Source: JAJRZL01 sp964557855 (GTDB lineage Bacteria > Zixibacteria > MSB-5A5 > GN15 > FEB-12). Taken from it: DNA of 64,000 nucleotides. Position 1 is the first letter of the stretch; the number at the start of each line of letters is the position of its first letter. Shown piece after piece: positions 44,576 to 53,543 of this stretch. The stretch is from the NCBI GenBank assembly GCA_964557855.1, contig CAZLBP010000002.1:1-64000 (forward strand), read 5' to 3'. The translations under genes and the position numbers were made by a program. The notes beneath the pieces were generated by a model. It was given only the letters and a program-made list of their open reading frames with translations. It did no database searches and had not been told where the DNA came from.

Positions 44576-45784
44576 ATGGAAGCCGATAGACTGTTTGATT
44601 TACTTTTCAAGCGGTATATCAGTTTGTCAAAGAACGCCTCTCGGCTATTTATTGCCCTTATGTCTATCTCAGTCTATATGCTACTCACGATTTACAGCAA
44701 CAATCGGGAACTGAATCGCTTTGAGCAATCCGCACGGACGTCGATATCGGACTCGCTGCACATAAGCTTGGAGCAGGAAGTAGGCCCCGAATTTGTAGGT
44801 CCCGTGTATTCCCAGTCGACAATTGATTCACTGGAGCCTTCGCTGGTAAGAGAGCGGCTTTCAGAGAAAATAGAATCGTTCGATTATACACTGCCAATTT
44901 TATCGATGCATTTACCCTCTGATGTGTTCTTCTTTACGGGTCCGTTAGTCTATTTCATAGTAACCCTCTTTTTCTGGCTGTTCTTCAAGAATTCAAGAGA
45001 TACATTGCTTTATCTTACGGCGAACACGAGCAGCGCGGACCGGCCCATGGTACTTCATCTCAGCATGGTAGACTTGCCGTTCACCAAGACTTCGTACAAG
45101 TATGTTTGGCAGATCTGTATCGAATTCATGCCAATCGTATTTCATGTCTTACTACTTGTAGTGTATGTACATGTTACGGCCACGAATTGGGCGACATTTG
45201 TTGCCGTCATACTAGTCGCACCGCCACTTGCCTGTCACTCAGCAATCTTCCGACCGCGATTCACTGACAAGGAGGACTGGGACGACTCCCGATTCTACAT
45301 GATAGTATATATGTCTCTTTTTCTATATTCAGTCATCGTATCAAACAAGAGTGTCATTGATATTCTAGCGCCTTTGGATACCAACAACTTGTACGAACTT
45401 TGGTTTGGCACCGGCATAAGCCTGCTTTTCCTTGGCTTTTTCGAGACTCTGCTATTGGGCAGAAAGATCATTGCTGGCCCAATATTGGCTATCTGGACTC
45501 TTCCAATAACACTATTGTACAGTATAGGTAATATATCGTATTATGTTTTGCGCCATGTAGTTGACATGGTACGGAATAGTGGATCTCCATTTTCGCTTAA
45601 AGAGCTGGCACGTGATACTGGATTGGCATTGAAAGAGACTTTGGTGGAGAATCTGAAGAAAGTAAGGTTACGGAGATCCTCCGAAACTGCGGGATACTTG
45701 GGCTATTTGTTTGATCGGTTCGAAGAAATCAAGCGAATAAACGGTACAGAAAATTCAGGACCCACGTTGCATTGTCAAGAATAG
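44576..45784 (+). CDS. Membrane protein of unknown family coupled to hisS
   Basis: The AGGAGG at 44562-44567, inside the end of hisS, is 8 bases before ATG 44576; a GTG at 44567 would sit on it. 402 residues. One membrane helix near residue 22-40 (LFIALMSISVYMLLTI) precedes an extracytoplasmic segment of about 60 residues. Four to five helices follow (about 120-140, 185-205, 210-225, 250-270, 285-330), then a cytoplasmic basic tail. No motif I recognise. Base composition is visibly more A/T-rich than hisS or yebC, which hints at separate ancestry. Confidence 0.8.
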   Translation: MEADRLFDLLFKRYISLSKNASRLFIALMSISVYMLLTIYSNNRELNRFEQSARTSISDSLHISLEQEVGPEFVGPVYSQSTIDSLEPSLVRERLSEKIESFDYTLPILSMHLPSDVFFFTGPLVYFIVTLFFWLFFKNSRDTLLYLTANTSSADRPMVLHLSMVDLPFTKTSYKYVWQICIEFMPIVFHVLLLVVYVHVTATNWATFVAVILVAPPLACHSAIFRPRFTDKEDWDDSRFYMIVYMSLFLYSVIVSNKSVIDILAPLDTNNLYELWFGTGISLLFLGFFETLLLGRKIIAGPILAIWTLPITLLYSIGNISYYVLRHVVDMVRNSGSPFSLKELARDTGLALKETLVENLKKVRLRRSSETAGYLGYLFDRFEEIKRINGTENSGPTLHCQE

Positions 45785-45804
45785 CCGAAATCTCCCCTGT
45801 TCAC

Positions 45805-45833
45805 TTGCCATTTTGGCTCGTATTTTGTAGTAT
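45805..45833 (+). promoter_or_regulatory. Candidate promoter of the YebC gene
   Basis: TTGCCA (45805-45810) and TAGTAT (45828-45833), 17 bases apart, about 65 bases before the ATG. Both boxes are imperfect. Confidence 0.35.
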
Positions 45834-45896
45834 TTACACGAGAATACATCGGTAACGAGTGCGCAAACCAAGATAATAACTGAGAGGTGAGACCTC

Positions 45897-46646
45897 ATGT
45901 CCGGTCATAGTAAATGGGCGACCATAAAACGCAAGAAGGGTAAAGCCGATGCCGAACGCGGCAAAGTCTTCACCCGCCACATCAAAGAAATAACCATGGC
46001 GGCTCGCGAGGGCGGGGGAGACGCCGAAGGCAACCCGCGTCTCCGATCAGCCATTGCTGCCGCCAAAGCATCCAACATGCCCGCCGACAACATCAAACGC
46101 GCCATCCAGAAAGGCACCGGCGAATTACCCGGAGTGACATACGAGTCGGTAATCTACGAAGGTTACGGCCCCGGCGGTGTGGCGCTGTACATGGAAGTCA
46201 TGACCGACAACAAGAACCGCACCGTCTCCGAAATTCGTCACTACCTTTCCAAGTACGGCGGCAACCTTGGGGCGAACGGCTGCGTGGCGTGGATGTTCCA
46301 TTCCAAAGGGATTATTACAGTTGAGCTGGACGCCGTCGATGAAGAGACATTACTGGAAATCGCCATGGAGAACGGCGCCGAGGACATGAGCACCGAATCC
46401 GGTTCGTATGAGATCGTTACGCCTCCCGATGCCCTGGAGGATGTCCGCGCTGCGATTGAAGCTGAAGGCATCCTCATGGTCAACGCCGAAGTCACCATGC
46501 AGCCGGAGACCTCGGTCACTCTCGACAAAGAGAGTGAAGCCTCCTCGATGATCAAGCTGTACGAATTACTTGAAGAGCACGACGACATCCAAAAAGTCTA
46601 TTCCAACTTCGACATCGATCAGGAGCTGCTCGAGAAGATCGCCTGA
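45897..46646 (+). CDS. YebC/PmpR family translation or transcription factor
   Basis: 249 residues; GAGAGGTGAG precedes the ATG. The family start MSGHSKWATIKRKKGKADAERGK is intact in pieces, followed by TRHIKEITMAAREGGGD, NMPADNIKRAIQKGTGE and EGYGPGGVALYMEVMTDNKNRT. The C-terminal two-lobed domain ends in EEHDDIQKVYSNFDID. YebC proteins bind nucleic acid and ribosomes; earlier work called them transcription regulators, and recent work links the family to translation of proline-rich stretches. That would suit a proteome with many Pro-Pro-Pro tails, though this is inference. Confidence 0.95.
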   Translation: MSGHSKWATIKRKKGKADAERGKVFTRHIKEITMAAREGGGDAEGNPRLRSAIAAAKASNMPADNIKRAIQKGTGELPGVTYESVIYEGYGPGGVALYMEVMTDNKNRTVSEIRHYLSKYGGNLGANGCVAWMFHSKGIITVELDAVDEETLLEIAMENGAEDMSTESGSYEIVTPPDALEDVRAAIEAEGILMVNAEVTMQPETSVTLDKESEASSMIKLYELLEEHDDIQKVYSNFDIDQELLEKIA

Positions 46647-46689
46647 TTCAAGTCCAGTTACCAAGCCCGGGTGACAGGTCAGTAGGAGC

Positions 46690-46799
46690 GACCCCATGTG
46701 GGCGCCCGAGTGAAGCGTAACCGCGCAGCGCTACCCCTACCTTTATCCAGAACACGGGAGGGGCATAGTAAGCGGTGGGGCACCCGGCAAGGCCCCACC
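46690..46799. repeat. Dispersed palindromic repeats between convergent genes
   Basis: GGAGCGACCCC...GGGCGCCC at about 46684-46708 resembles the GGGCGACC/GGTCGCCC family. GGTGGGGC (46774-46781) pairs with GCCCCACC (46792-46799) and resembles the element at 60533-60552. The pair sits between yebC and nusB and may also end both transcripts. Confidence 0.6.
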
Positions 46800-46885
46800 C
46801 TATTCGTAGAGAGAACAGTCGACAATACTCAGTGCCGATTCGCCACTTATGGGACAGCCTCTCCCTTCGTGCGGCCACCCTTCTT

Positions 46886-47320
46886 CTACTTCTTGTCCGC
46901 TGCTATTCCATCTCTTCGTTGCTTGATGAAGGAGTCCAGGACTCCGTTTATAAAGCGGGATGAATCTGCGGTAGAATACTTTTTGGCTAGTTCGATGGCC
47001 TCGTTCAGTATAACTTTGACCGGCGCGTCCTGCATTACAGCCAGCTCGGCGATGGCCGTTCGGAGAATAACACGGTCGATGGCCGCGATCCGATTGATAT
47101 CCCAGTTGGTAGCCAGACGTGAGATTTCCCGGTCGGCTTCTTCGGCGTTCAGCAAGACGGTTCTGAACAGGGTCCGAGCAAACGTTTCGTTTTTGGCGGA
47201 GAGCTTTTCGTTGTCCAGCAACCGCGCCAGGCAATCATCGGCGTCGGCCTGTCGGCACTCGCAGGCGTACAACGCCTGGAGTACCAGCTCACGTGCTTTC
47301 CTTCGAGGCGAATCAGCCAT
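46886..47320 (-). CDS. nusB: Transcription antitermination factor NusB
   Basis: 144 residues, all-helical. The start RRKARELVLQALYACEC, the central EEADREISRLATNWDINRI and the end LNEAIELAKKYSTADSSRFINGVLDSF are typical of NusB. It binds boxA RNA with NusE (S10) to allow full-length rRNA transcription. The start overlaps the ribH stop by 8 bases, so it is the last gene of the rib operon. The nusB-after-ribH order is common in bacteria. Confidence 0.95.
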   Translation of the reverse strand: MADSPRRKARELVLQALYACECRQADADDCLARLLDNEKLSAKNETFARTLFRTVLLNAEEADREISRLATNWDINRIAAIDRVILRTAIAELAVMQDAPVKVILNEAIELAKKYSTADSSRFINGVLDSFIKQRRDGIAADKK

Positions 47321-47792
47321 GCGAGTCGAGGCTCTGATACAGATTCAGCAACTCCACCGCAGCTTCGGCAGCATGCCAGCCCTTATTGCCGGCTTTTGTG
47401 CCGGAACGTTCGATCGCCTGTTCCAACGTATCAGCCGTCACCACGCCGTAGATGACCGGCAGACCGGTCTCGAGCGCCAGCTTGGCGATACCCTTGGTGG
47501 TCTCGTTGGCGATATACTCGAAGTGGGGCGTGTCACCTCGGATCAGTGCGCCGAGACATATGATCGCGTCGTAGTTGCCGGACTTGGCCATGCGTGCCGC
47601 CACGTACGGAATCTCGAACGATCCCGGGCAATAAGCGACCGACAATTTGTTTTCTGTAGCGCCGTGTCGAATCAGGCAGTCGATGGCGCCATCGAGCAGC
47701 TTGTCCGTGAGGAAGTTGTTAAATCGGCTGACAACCAGGCCGAATCGAAAACCTGCAGCCTGCAGCTTTCCTTCGAATTTCGTATAGTTCAT
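47313..47792 (-). CDS. ribH: 6,7-dimethyl-8-ribityllumazine synthase
   Basis: 159 residues. The signature blocks are FGLVVSRFNNFLTDKLLDGA, PGSFEIPYVA, GALIRGDTPHFEYIANE, GLPVIYGVVT and GTKAGNKGWHAAEAA. His in TPHFEY is the general base in known enzymes. It joins 5-amino-6-ribitylamino-uracil with 3,4-dihydroxy-2-butanone 4-phosphate, the penultimate step of riboflavin synthesis. Only 3 bases separate it from ribBA. Confidence 0.97.
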   Translation of the reverse strand: MNYTKFEGKLQAAGFRFGLVVSRFNNFLTDKLLDGAIDCLIRHGATENKLSVAYCPGSFEIPYVAARMAKSGNYDAIICLGALIRGDTPHFEYIANETTKGIAKLALETGLPVIYGVVTADTLEQAIERSGTKAGNKGWHAAEAAVELLNLYQSLDSHG

Positions 47793-47795
47793 TTC

Positions 47796-49034
47796 TTAGG
47801 CACCCACTTTTTTGAGATGTAGGATATGTCCCAGCTTTCTTTGCTTCGTTTGCAGATAGTTGATATTATACCGGGTGGGTTCGATCTCCAGCGGTACGCG
47901 TTCCGCTATCTCCAGACCATATCCTTTTAGCCCCACAACCTTCTTCGGATTATTAGTCAGCAAACGAATGGAAGTCAGGCCCAGGTCGGCCAGGATTTGT
48001 GCACCGATACCATAGTCCCGAAGATCGGCTTTGAAACCGAGGTCTTCGTTGGCCTCGACAGTATCGCGACCGTTTTCCTGGAGTTTGTACGCCAGTATTT
48101 TATTGGCCAGACCTATACCTCGCCCCTCCTGCGTCATATACAGCACCACTCCCTGACCCTCGCTGTGGATGCGCCTCATGGCGGCATGAAGCTGCTGGCC
48201 ACAATCGCAGCGCAACGACCCGAACACGTCACCCGTGGCGCAACTGGAGTGTACCCGCACGAGAACGTTTGGTTTCCCGCGTACTTCTCCTTTCGTGAGC
48301 GCCACGTGATAGTGATCATCAACTATGGACTTGTACAAGTGCATTTCGAAATCACCGTACCGGGTCGGGAAACGAACGGTTTCGATGTGGAAGACCAGTT
48401 GTTCTGTCTGATGTCGGTAGGCGATCAGGTCGCGTACGGTGATGAATTTTAGTCCGAATTGTTTAGCCAACTGGTGCAGTCGCGGTACTCGCGCCATGGT
48501 GCCGTCATCATCCATGATTTCGCACAGCATCCCCACCGGTTTCAGTCCGGCCAGTCGGGCCAGGTCAACTGATGTTTCGGTATGTCCGGCCCGTTTGAGG
48601 ACACCGCCTTCGACAGATTGAATGGGGAAGACGTGACCGGGACGGCCCAGATCTTCGGGCGTGCTGTTGTCATCGGCAAGAGTCTGAATTGTTACTGCCC
48701 GGTCGTGAGCCGAAATGCCGGTCGTAGTCCCTTTCAAGGCATCCACCGAGACTGTGAAGCGGGTACCGTGCAGCGCCGTGTTGTTGTCGACCATGGGACT
48801 CAATTGTAGCTTGTCGATGCGCTCTTTGGGCATGCAGACGCAAATCAGCCCGCGGCCGTGCGTGGCGAAGAAATTGACCATCTCCGGGGTGGCTTTGTCG
48901 GCGGCCATGATCAGGTCACCCTCGTTCTCCCGGTCTTCATCATCGACCACAATGACGCACTTTCCGGCCTTTATGTCCTCGATCGCCTCCGGAAGGGTGT
49001 TAAATATGTCTTCATTAACCATTGTAACTACCAT
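47796..49034 (-). CDS. ribBA: Bifunctional 3,4-dihydroxy-2-butanone-4-phosphate synthase / GTP cyclohydrolase II
   Basis: 412 residues, typical for the fusion. The N-terminal RibB half (about 8-208) has IVVDDEDRENEGDLIMAA, RHTEQ-like RAGHTETSVDLARLAG and GTMAR. The C-terminal RibA half (about 215-405) has CATGDVFGSLRCDCG, the three-Cys zinc site, then YMTQEGRGIGLANKILAYKLQ and GIGAQILADLG. The ATG overlaps the ribE stop by 7 bases; the next Met codon (49022) is possible. The gene supplies both riboflavin precursors from GTP and ribulose 5-phosphate. Confidence 0.96.
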   Translation of the reverse strand: MVVTMVNEDIFNTLPEAIEDIKAGKCVIVVDDEDRENEGDLIMAADKATPEMVNFFATHGRGLICVCMPKERIDKLQLSPMVDNNTALHGTRFTVSVDALKGTTTGISAHDRAVTIQTLADDNSTPEDLGRPGHVFPIQSVEGGVLKRAGHTETSVDLARLAGLKPVGMLCEIMDDDGTMARVPRLHQLAKQFGLKFITVRDLIAYRHQTEQLVFHIETVRFPTRYGDFEMHLYKSIVDDHYHVALTKGEVRGKPNVLVRVHSSCATGDVFGSLRCDCGQQLHAAMRRIHSEGQGVVLYMTQEGRGIGLANKILAYKLQENGRDTVEANEDLGFKADLRDYGIGAQILADLGLTSIRLLTNNPKKVVGLKGYGLEIAERVPLEIEPTRYNINYLQTKQRKLGHILHLKKVGA

Positions 49035-49663
49035 CCGCTTTCTAGAAGCTTGTTTTTGGTTAAAGTATTACTTTCGGTGTTAGCATGTATCTTCATAACA
49101 TATTTGCCGATCATATCGAACTCCAAATTCACCGAATCCCCTTGAGACCAGTGGCGCACTGTCGTCCCGTCCGCCGTATGGGGTATGATATTGACCGTGA
49201 ACCAACCGGAACGGACCGAATTGACAGTCAGCGAAATGCCGTTGACGGCGATTGAGCCTTTATCGATAACCAGCCTGTCGTACTGTCTGTCAAACGCGAC
49301 CGCAAGCTCGATCGACTCTCCGACCCGGCGAATAGACTCCAGCCGAGCCGTGCAATCGATATGGCCGCTGACAAAATGACCACCGAACCGGTCTCCGACC
49401 CGCAGAGCCCGTTCAAGATTGATGAGAGTATCCTTCGAGTAAGTGTTCAGAATGGTCCTTGCAGTCGTTTCCTGTGATGCTTCGACCGTGAAATTACCCG
49501 TGTCAACTCGAACAACGGTCAGGCAAGCTCCATCGCAGGAAACCGAATCTCCAATACTGAGGTCCTGACACACGACTTGCGAGTCTATCGTCAGGACTTT
49601 GTAATTGCCTCGGCTTCTGAGCTCCGTCAACTTGCCGGTTTCTTCTATCAAGCCGGTAAACAT
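49028..49663 (-). CDS. ribE: Riboflavin synthase, alpha chain
   Basis: The open frame runs to 49750, but homologues start at MFTGLIEE, at ATG 49663, with GCAGGTG about 8 bases upstream and the ribD stop 4 bases before. 211 residues. Two lumazine-binding repeats occupy about 1-97 and 98-200. SVSCDGACLTV and SIAVNGISLTV are the matching motifs in each, and GGHFVSGHID lies at the repeat junction. Catalyses dismutation of two 6,7-dimethyl-8-ribityllumazine molecules to riboflavin. Confidence 0.95.
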   Translation of the reverse strand: MFTGLIEETGKLTELRSRGNYKVLTIDSQVVCQDLSIGDSVSCDGACLTVVRVDTGNFTVEASQETTARTILNTYSKDTLINLERALRVGDRFGGHFVSGHIDCTARLESIRRVGESIELAVAFDRQYDRLVIDKGSIAVNGISLTVNSVRSGWFTVNIIPHTADGTTVRHWSQGDSVNLEFDMIGKYVMKIHANTESNTLTKNKLLESGW

Positions 49664-49667
49664 CGGT

Positions 49668-50768
49668 TCACACCTGCTCCGGATACCCCGTGAAAACGAA
49701 GTCCTTTCCGCACGGCGCGAGTTGGTAGCTCTTAAAGGAAAGCGCTTCATCTATGTTTCTGTTCTCCATGTCTCCGATCACATTGATCCCCTGTCCCAAC
49801 AGACGGGGAGCAATGAAAGCCACGTATTTGTTGACGAGACCGGCCTTGAGAAACGACGTCGCAACTCGGCTGCCGCCTTCGATCAACAGCGACTGCATCC
49901 CAAACTCGTAGGCTCTCTTCACGAGGTCTTCAACATCCAGGAGGCCGTTTCGTTTCGACTTAAGGGGCCAATAGATGACGTTTCGACCTCGTTTCGTACG
50001 CGAGAATCTCTCAACCGCATTCTTGTCCGTCGCGATGATAGATTTGAAATCGGTGTTGTTGTCAAGGAACTGACACCGTTTGGGAAACCGCAGTGAGGAC
50101 GAGATAACAATACGATATGGGTTGCGGCCCTTCACGTGTCGCACGGTAAGAGCCGGGTCATCCTTGCGAACGGTCTCCATACCTACCACTATGCCATCCG
50201 TCATGGCTCGCAACCGGTGGGAGTATTTGCGGGATTCGAGGCCGGAAATCCATTTGGAGTCGCCGGTTGTTGAAGCGATGCGGCCGTCAAGCGTCTGGGC
50301 GGATTTGAGTATCACAAAAGGTCGACGATTCTTGTGGTACCAAAAGTAGGCCTCGTTCATTTTCACGGCCTTTTCTCGCCCGATACCGGATTCGACCATA
50401 ACACCGGCCTGACGGAGCTTTCGGGCGCCTCGGCCGTTCACTCTCCGATCAGGATCAACAGCGGCGAAAACGACCTTTTTGATACCGGCTCGAAGGATGG
50501 ACTCGACGCACGGCCCCGTGCGCCCGGTATGGCAGCACGGCTCCAGGGTTACATAGAGAGTAGATCCCGCCACACGGCCGTTGGTGTTTTTGAGGGCGGC
50601 TATTTCAGCATGATCGGCGCCGGCGCGACGATGGTAGCCTTCTCCCACAATCCGGCCGTCATTGACGATTACTGCACCCACGAGCGGATTTGGAGTGGTC
50701 CGAAACCTGCCATTCTCGGCCAGTTCGAGGGCGCGCTGCATGAATCTCCTGTCGGCATCGTTCGCCAT
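49668..50768 (-). CDS. ribD: Bifunctional diaminohydroxyphosphoribosylaminopyrimidine deaminase / 5-amino-6-(5-phosphoribosylamino)uracil reductase
   Basis: 366 residues. The N-terminal deaminase domain has the zinc site His53-x-Glu55 (DHAEIAAL) and Cys78...Cys87 (PCCHTGRTGPC). The C-terminal reductase domain (about 150-360) has LKSAQTLDGRIAS, GIVVGMETVRKDDPALTVR and LLIEGGSRVATSFL. Both reactions of the early riboflavin pathway are therefore present in one chain. It is the first gene of ribD-ribE-ribBA-ribH-nusB. The ATG sits immediately after a T-run of a hairpin and is controlled by the FMN riboswitch. Confidence 0.96.
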   Translation of the reverse strand: MANDADRRFMQRALELAENGRFRTTPNPLVGAVIVNDGRIVGEGYHRRAGADHAEIAALKNTNGRVAGSTLYVTLEPCCHTGRTGPCVESILRAGIKKVVFAAVDPDRRVNGRGARKLRQAGVMVESGIGREKAVKMNEAYFWYHKNRRPFVILKSAQTLDGRIASTTGDSKWISGLESRKYSHRLRAMTDGIVVGMETVRKDDPALTVRHVKGRNPYRIVISSSLRFPKRCQFLDNNTDFKSIIATDKNAVERFSRTKRGRNVIYWPLKSKRNGLLDVEDLVKRAYEFGMQSLLIEGGSRVATSFLKAGLVNKYVAFIAPRLLGQGINVIGDMENRNIDEALSFKSYQLAPCGKDFVFTGYPEQV

Positions 50769-50795
50769 AAAAAATCCCCGAAACTAACTTCGGGG
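50769..50795 (-). terminator. Riboswitch expression platform: terminator holding the ribD ribosome-binding site
   Basis: On the minus strand CCCCGAA pairs with TTCGGGG and is followed by ATTTTTT and the ribD ATG. The GGGG of the second arm is also 7 bases from the ATG, so the same hairpin can end transcription and hide the ribosome-binding site. Confidence 0.8.
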
Positions 50796-50845
50796 TACAT
50801 ACCCGCGCGAACAGCCACGCCTACACGCAACCATAACACCGCGTC

Positions 50846-50964
50846 TATCTTCTCCCATCCGGACTTTACCGTCGGCACCTGAGTTTCACAGGTTCAGCCG
50901 AGAACTTTTTCTCGGGTCGCGGGCTTTGACCGCCGGTCGAGGAATTTCACCTCACCCCGAAGAC
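50846..50964 (-). promoter_or_regulatory. FMN riboswitch (RFN element)
   Basis: The conserved blocks appear in order on the minus strand: CTTCGGGG, GGTGAAATTCC, GACCGGCGGT, AAAGCCCGCGACCC, a variable hairpin (GAGAAAAAGTTCTC), CTGAACCTGTGAAACTCAGG, GCCGACGGTAAAGTCCGGATG and GGAGAAGA. Known RFN elements bind FMN and turn off riboflavin genes. It lies 80 bases upstream of ribD. Confidence 0.96.
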
Positions 50965-51037
50965 TTATTTCCTGCAGATTATACGTTATTGATCGGCGAA
51001 GTGCAACAGTTTTTTGGCAAATATGTGAATTTTTTCA

Positions 51038-53170
51038 CTAAACGAGTATGAGATCCTCGACCAACGCTTTGATATCTTTCAAGTGAAACGGTTTTGCCAG
51101 AACGGCTTTGATACCTTTTTGGCTTATCTCGTATCGATCCAGTTGGGTGCCCCATCCCGTTATCATGGCTATCGGGAGTTTCGGATGATGCTTGTGGATT
51201 TCCCCGGCCAGATCAAGTCCGGACATTCCCGGCATGCCCAGGTCGGTAAGAACTATATCAAATTCCCTGCTTTCCAGTACTTCCAGAGCACGATAGGCGT
51301 CAGGACAGATTTCGGCCTTATGGCCATACAGTGTCAGCATATCATTGAGCACTTCACGGACTTCCTTGTCATCATCCACGACCAGCACCCGCAACCGTTC
51401 AAGTTTCTTCTTCTTGTTGGTGATTTCTGAGATAGGGTCAGTCGCCTCGATCCGACTGAACTTGATTTTGAATGTGGTCCCGTGTCCCATCTGAGATTCC
51501 ACCGCTACCTTGCCACCGTGTTGGCTAACGATCCCATGAACAACCGTCAGTCCCAGGCCGGCGCCCCGTTGTTTCTTGGTTGTGAAAAACGGATAGAATA
51601 TTCGCACACGGGTTTCGGCCGGGATTCCTTTCCCCTCATCCGTAACACCCACCAGCACTCTGTCTTTGCTAGTCGATACAACCACGGTCACATCGCTTTT
51701 ACGCGGCGCGTGTTCAACGGCGTTTTCGAGCAATCTGACGAACATAGTGACCAGATCAGCGCGGTACCCCTGTATGATCGCTTCCTCGGGAACGGGCTGG
51801 AGCAGCACGCGGATATCCTTGGAAGCTGCGATCTGACGCCAGAGTGATTTCTCGTCGGACAGGACTTCCTCGAGCACCAGAGACAAGTTGACCGGCTTCA
51901 GCGGCTTGGTGGCGGCGCACGTAGCGAACTCCTGTATACGGTGGACGGTCTCCGCCCCTTCTTTGACGGAAGCTTCAATTTTCTTCAGACCGTTGGCCAG
52001 ATCACGTTCGGATTTTTGCAATTGCAGTAGTTGGATTCGTCCGAGGATACTGCTGAAGATGTTGTTGAATTCGTGCGCCAGTCCGGACGTCATATCGGCC
52101 AGGGCGGCGGTAGCTTCGATATTGACCAGTCGGTTGGTTGATTTCTTTAGCAACTTGCGGGATTGATCGATTTGATGAAGAAGTGAAGCGTTGTTCATTG
52201 CCGTCCGGGCAAAGGCGGCAAACACAGCCAGAAGCTCTTTGTCGTTTCGAGTGAGTAGCTCGTCCGGGGGCGTGCACAGGAATACGACATAGCGATAGTC
52301 AGAGTCGGGCGCAATGTCGAAGGCCACCCAGTTGCCGTGAATGTCGGTTTGATCGAGGTCAACCGTCCGACACCTGTATTTGGCCGTATCCTCTTCCGTT
52401 ACGCGCGAACCGGGCCGCTTCACTTGTCCCTGCAAAGCCTGCAAGAGAGAATGACTCGGAGCCGAACCGTATTTAGTCGCTTGAAAGCCGACTTGATCAT
52501 TGCCCGTATTATAACTGAAGAGATAGCTGGTGGCCCGGGGTAATAACCCGTGCAGCAGTTCAAGTACCTTATCCAGCAGTTCGGAGAGCTTGCAGTCGGT
52601 TGTTGGTATCTCGAACAACGGCAACAAATCTGTCAGGCGACTGGAGTAGTTTTCGACATGCATAAGCTGTTCGGCGTTCTTCATTGCCGAAACCGCAATG
52701 TGACAAGAGAGGTCGAGCAGCGTGGATGTTTCCAGTGAAATGGGCCACGGCTTCTGATACCAGTAGCAGACGCAGACCACCGACAACCGGTCTTCGACGT
52801 GCAACGGATACACGAATCTGTACGAGAAGCTGTTGTTGTCCGCAAAAAGGTCGGCATCGTCCCGGCGATACGGTCGTGATTTTTCCAGATCGGTTACTTC
52901 GGTTACTGCCAATAAAGGTTCATTGCCAATCGACTTCCAATATCGCTCCAGTTCTTCAAGGTCGCGAATATTGAGATGGTGACCATACTGGTAAGCGATG
53001 GGAATCAGTCCCACGCCCCCTTCCCGACAATAAAACAGTGCGACGAAATCCGTTTCCTGTATTCTGGCGATCAGTTGCGAGGCCGTGTCGATCTGGCTGA
53101 TGATTTCGGCCAGTCGGTTGCCGAGGTCGGATTGGAGGTACTTCTGAATAAGCTTGGCCGAGGTAAGCAT
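51038..53170 (-). CDS. Hybrid sensor histidine kinase with C-terminal receiver
   Basis: 710 residues; GAGGAGG is 7 bases before the ATG. The N-terminal half has no membrane segment and contains GAF-like sensor regions (about 20-170 and 190-330). His366 in LAHEFNNIFSSILGR is the phosphoacceptor of an HWE/NtrB-like dimerisation domain. The ATPase has ENAVEHA, DEGKGIPAE, FYPFFTTKKQRGAGLGL and GGKVAVES. The receiver has Asp643 in DIVLTDLGMPGMSG, the acidic pair VVDDD, and Lys in AKPFHLKDI. It is soluble, so it probably senses a cytoplasmic signal. No response regulator or target gene is next to it. Confidence 0.93.
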   Translation of the reverse strand: MLTSAKLIQKYLQSDLGNRLAEIISQIDTASQLIARIQETDFVALFYCREGGVGLIPIAYQYGHHLNIRDLEELERYWKSIGNEPLLAVTEVTDLEKSRPYRRDDADLFADNNSFSYRFVYPLHVEDRLSVVCVCYWYQKPWPISLETSTLLDLSCHIAVSAMKNAEQLMHVENYSSRLTDLLPLFEIPTTDCKLSELLDKVLELLHGLLPRATSYLFSYNTGNDQVGFQATKYGSAPSHSLLQALQGQVKRPGSRVTEEDTAKYRCRTVDLDQTDIHGNWVAFDIAPDSDYRYVVFLCTPPDELLTRNDKELLAVFAAFARTAMNNASLLHQIDQSRKLLKKSTNRLVNIEATAALADMTSGLAHEFNNIFSSILGRIQLLQLQKSERDLANGLKKIEASVKEGAETVHRIQEFATCAATKPLKPVNLSLVLEEVLSDEKSLWRQIAASKDIRVLLQPVPEEAIIQGYRADLVTMFVRLLENAVEHAPRKSDVTVVVSTSKDRVLVGVTDEGKGIPAETRVRIFYPFFTTKKQRGAGLGLTVVHGIVSQHGGKVAVESQMGHGTTFKIKFSRIEATDPISEITNKKKKLERLRVLVVDDDKEVREVLNDMLTLYGHKAEICPDAYRALEVLESREFDIVLTDLGMPGMSGLDLAGEIHKHHPKLPIAMITGWGTQLDRYEISQKGIKAVLAKPFHLKDIKALVEDLILV

Positions 53171-53543
53171 ATCACCGCCTCCTCATAACAACGTCAGACT
53201 GAAGTGGCGTCTCAAAGGCTGAAAACTCTCCAACAGCAAATGTGATCACTTCGTGCTTTCCCATGACATACCGCCTGCCGGCAGATTCCTATTCGTAATC
53301 TCGTTATCGGCTTAAATCTCGCCGGGATTAGACTTCGCGTTCATTTCTTAATGCCTTCCCGGAATTCCGGGTCGAGCATCCGGTGTAACCGCATATGAGG
53401 ATACCTGTTAGAGAAAAACCAACGAGATCCAAAAAAAGTTGATCGGTTTGCTCCAGTTTTCCTGCGTAGTGGGGTGAAGACAGTTGAGAAAGAAATTGAG
53501 ATTAACTTAGCCAACAACACAACAAACTGATCGGAGGATCAAG
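53171..53543. other. Intergenic region without a gene
   Basis: Between the start of the kinase gene and the lipoprotein gene I see no coding signal, tRNA-like fold or strong repeat. A divergent regulatory region is likely, but no good promoter pair stands out. Confidence 0.4.
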
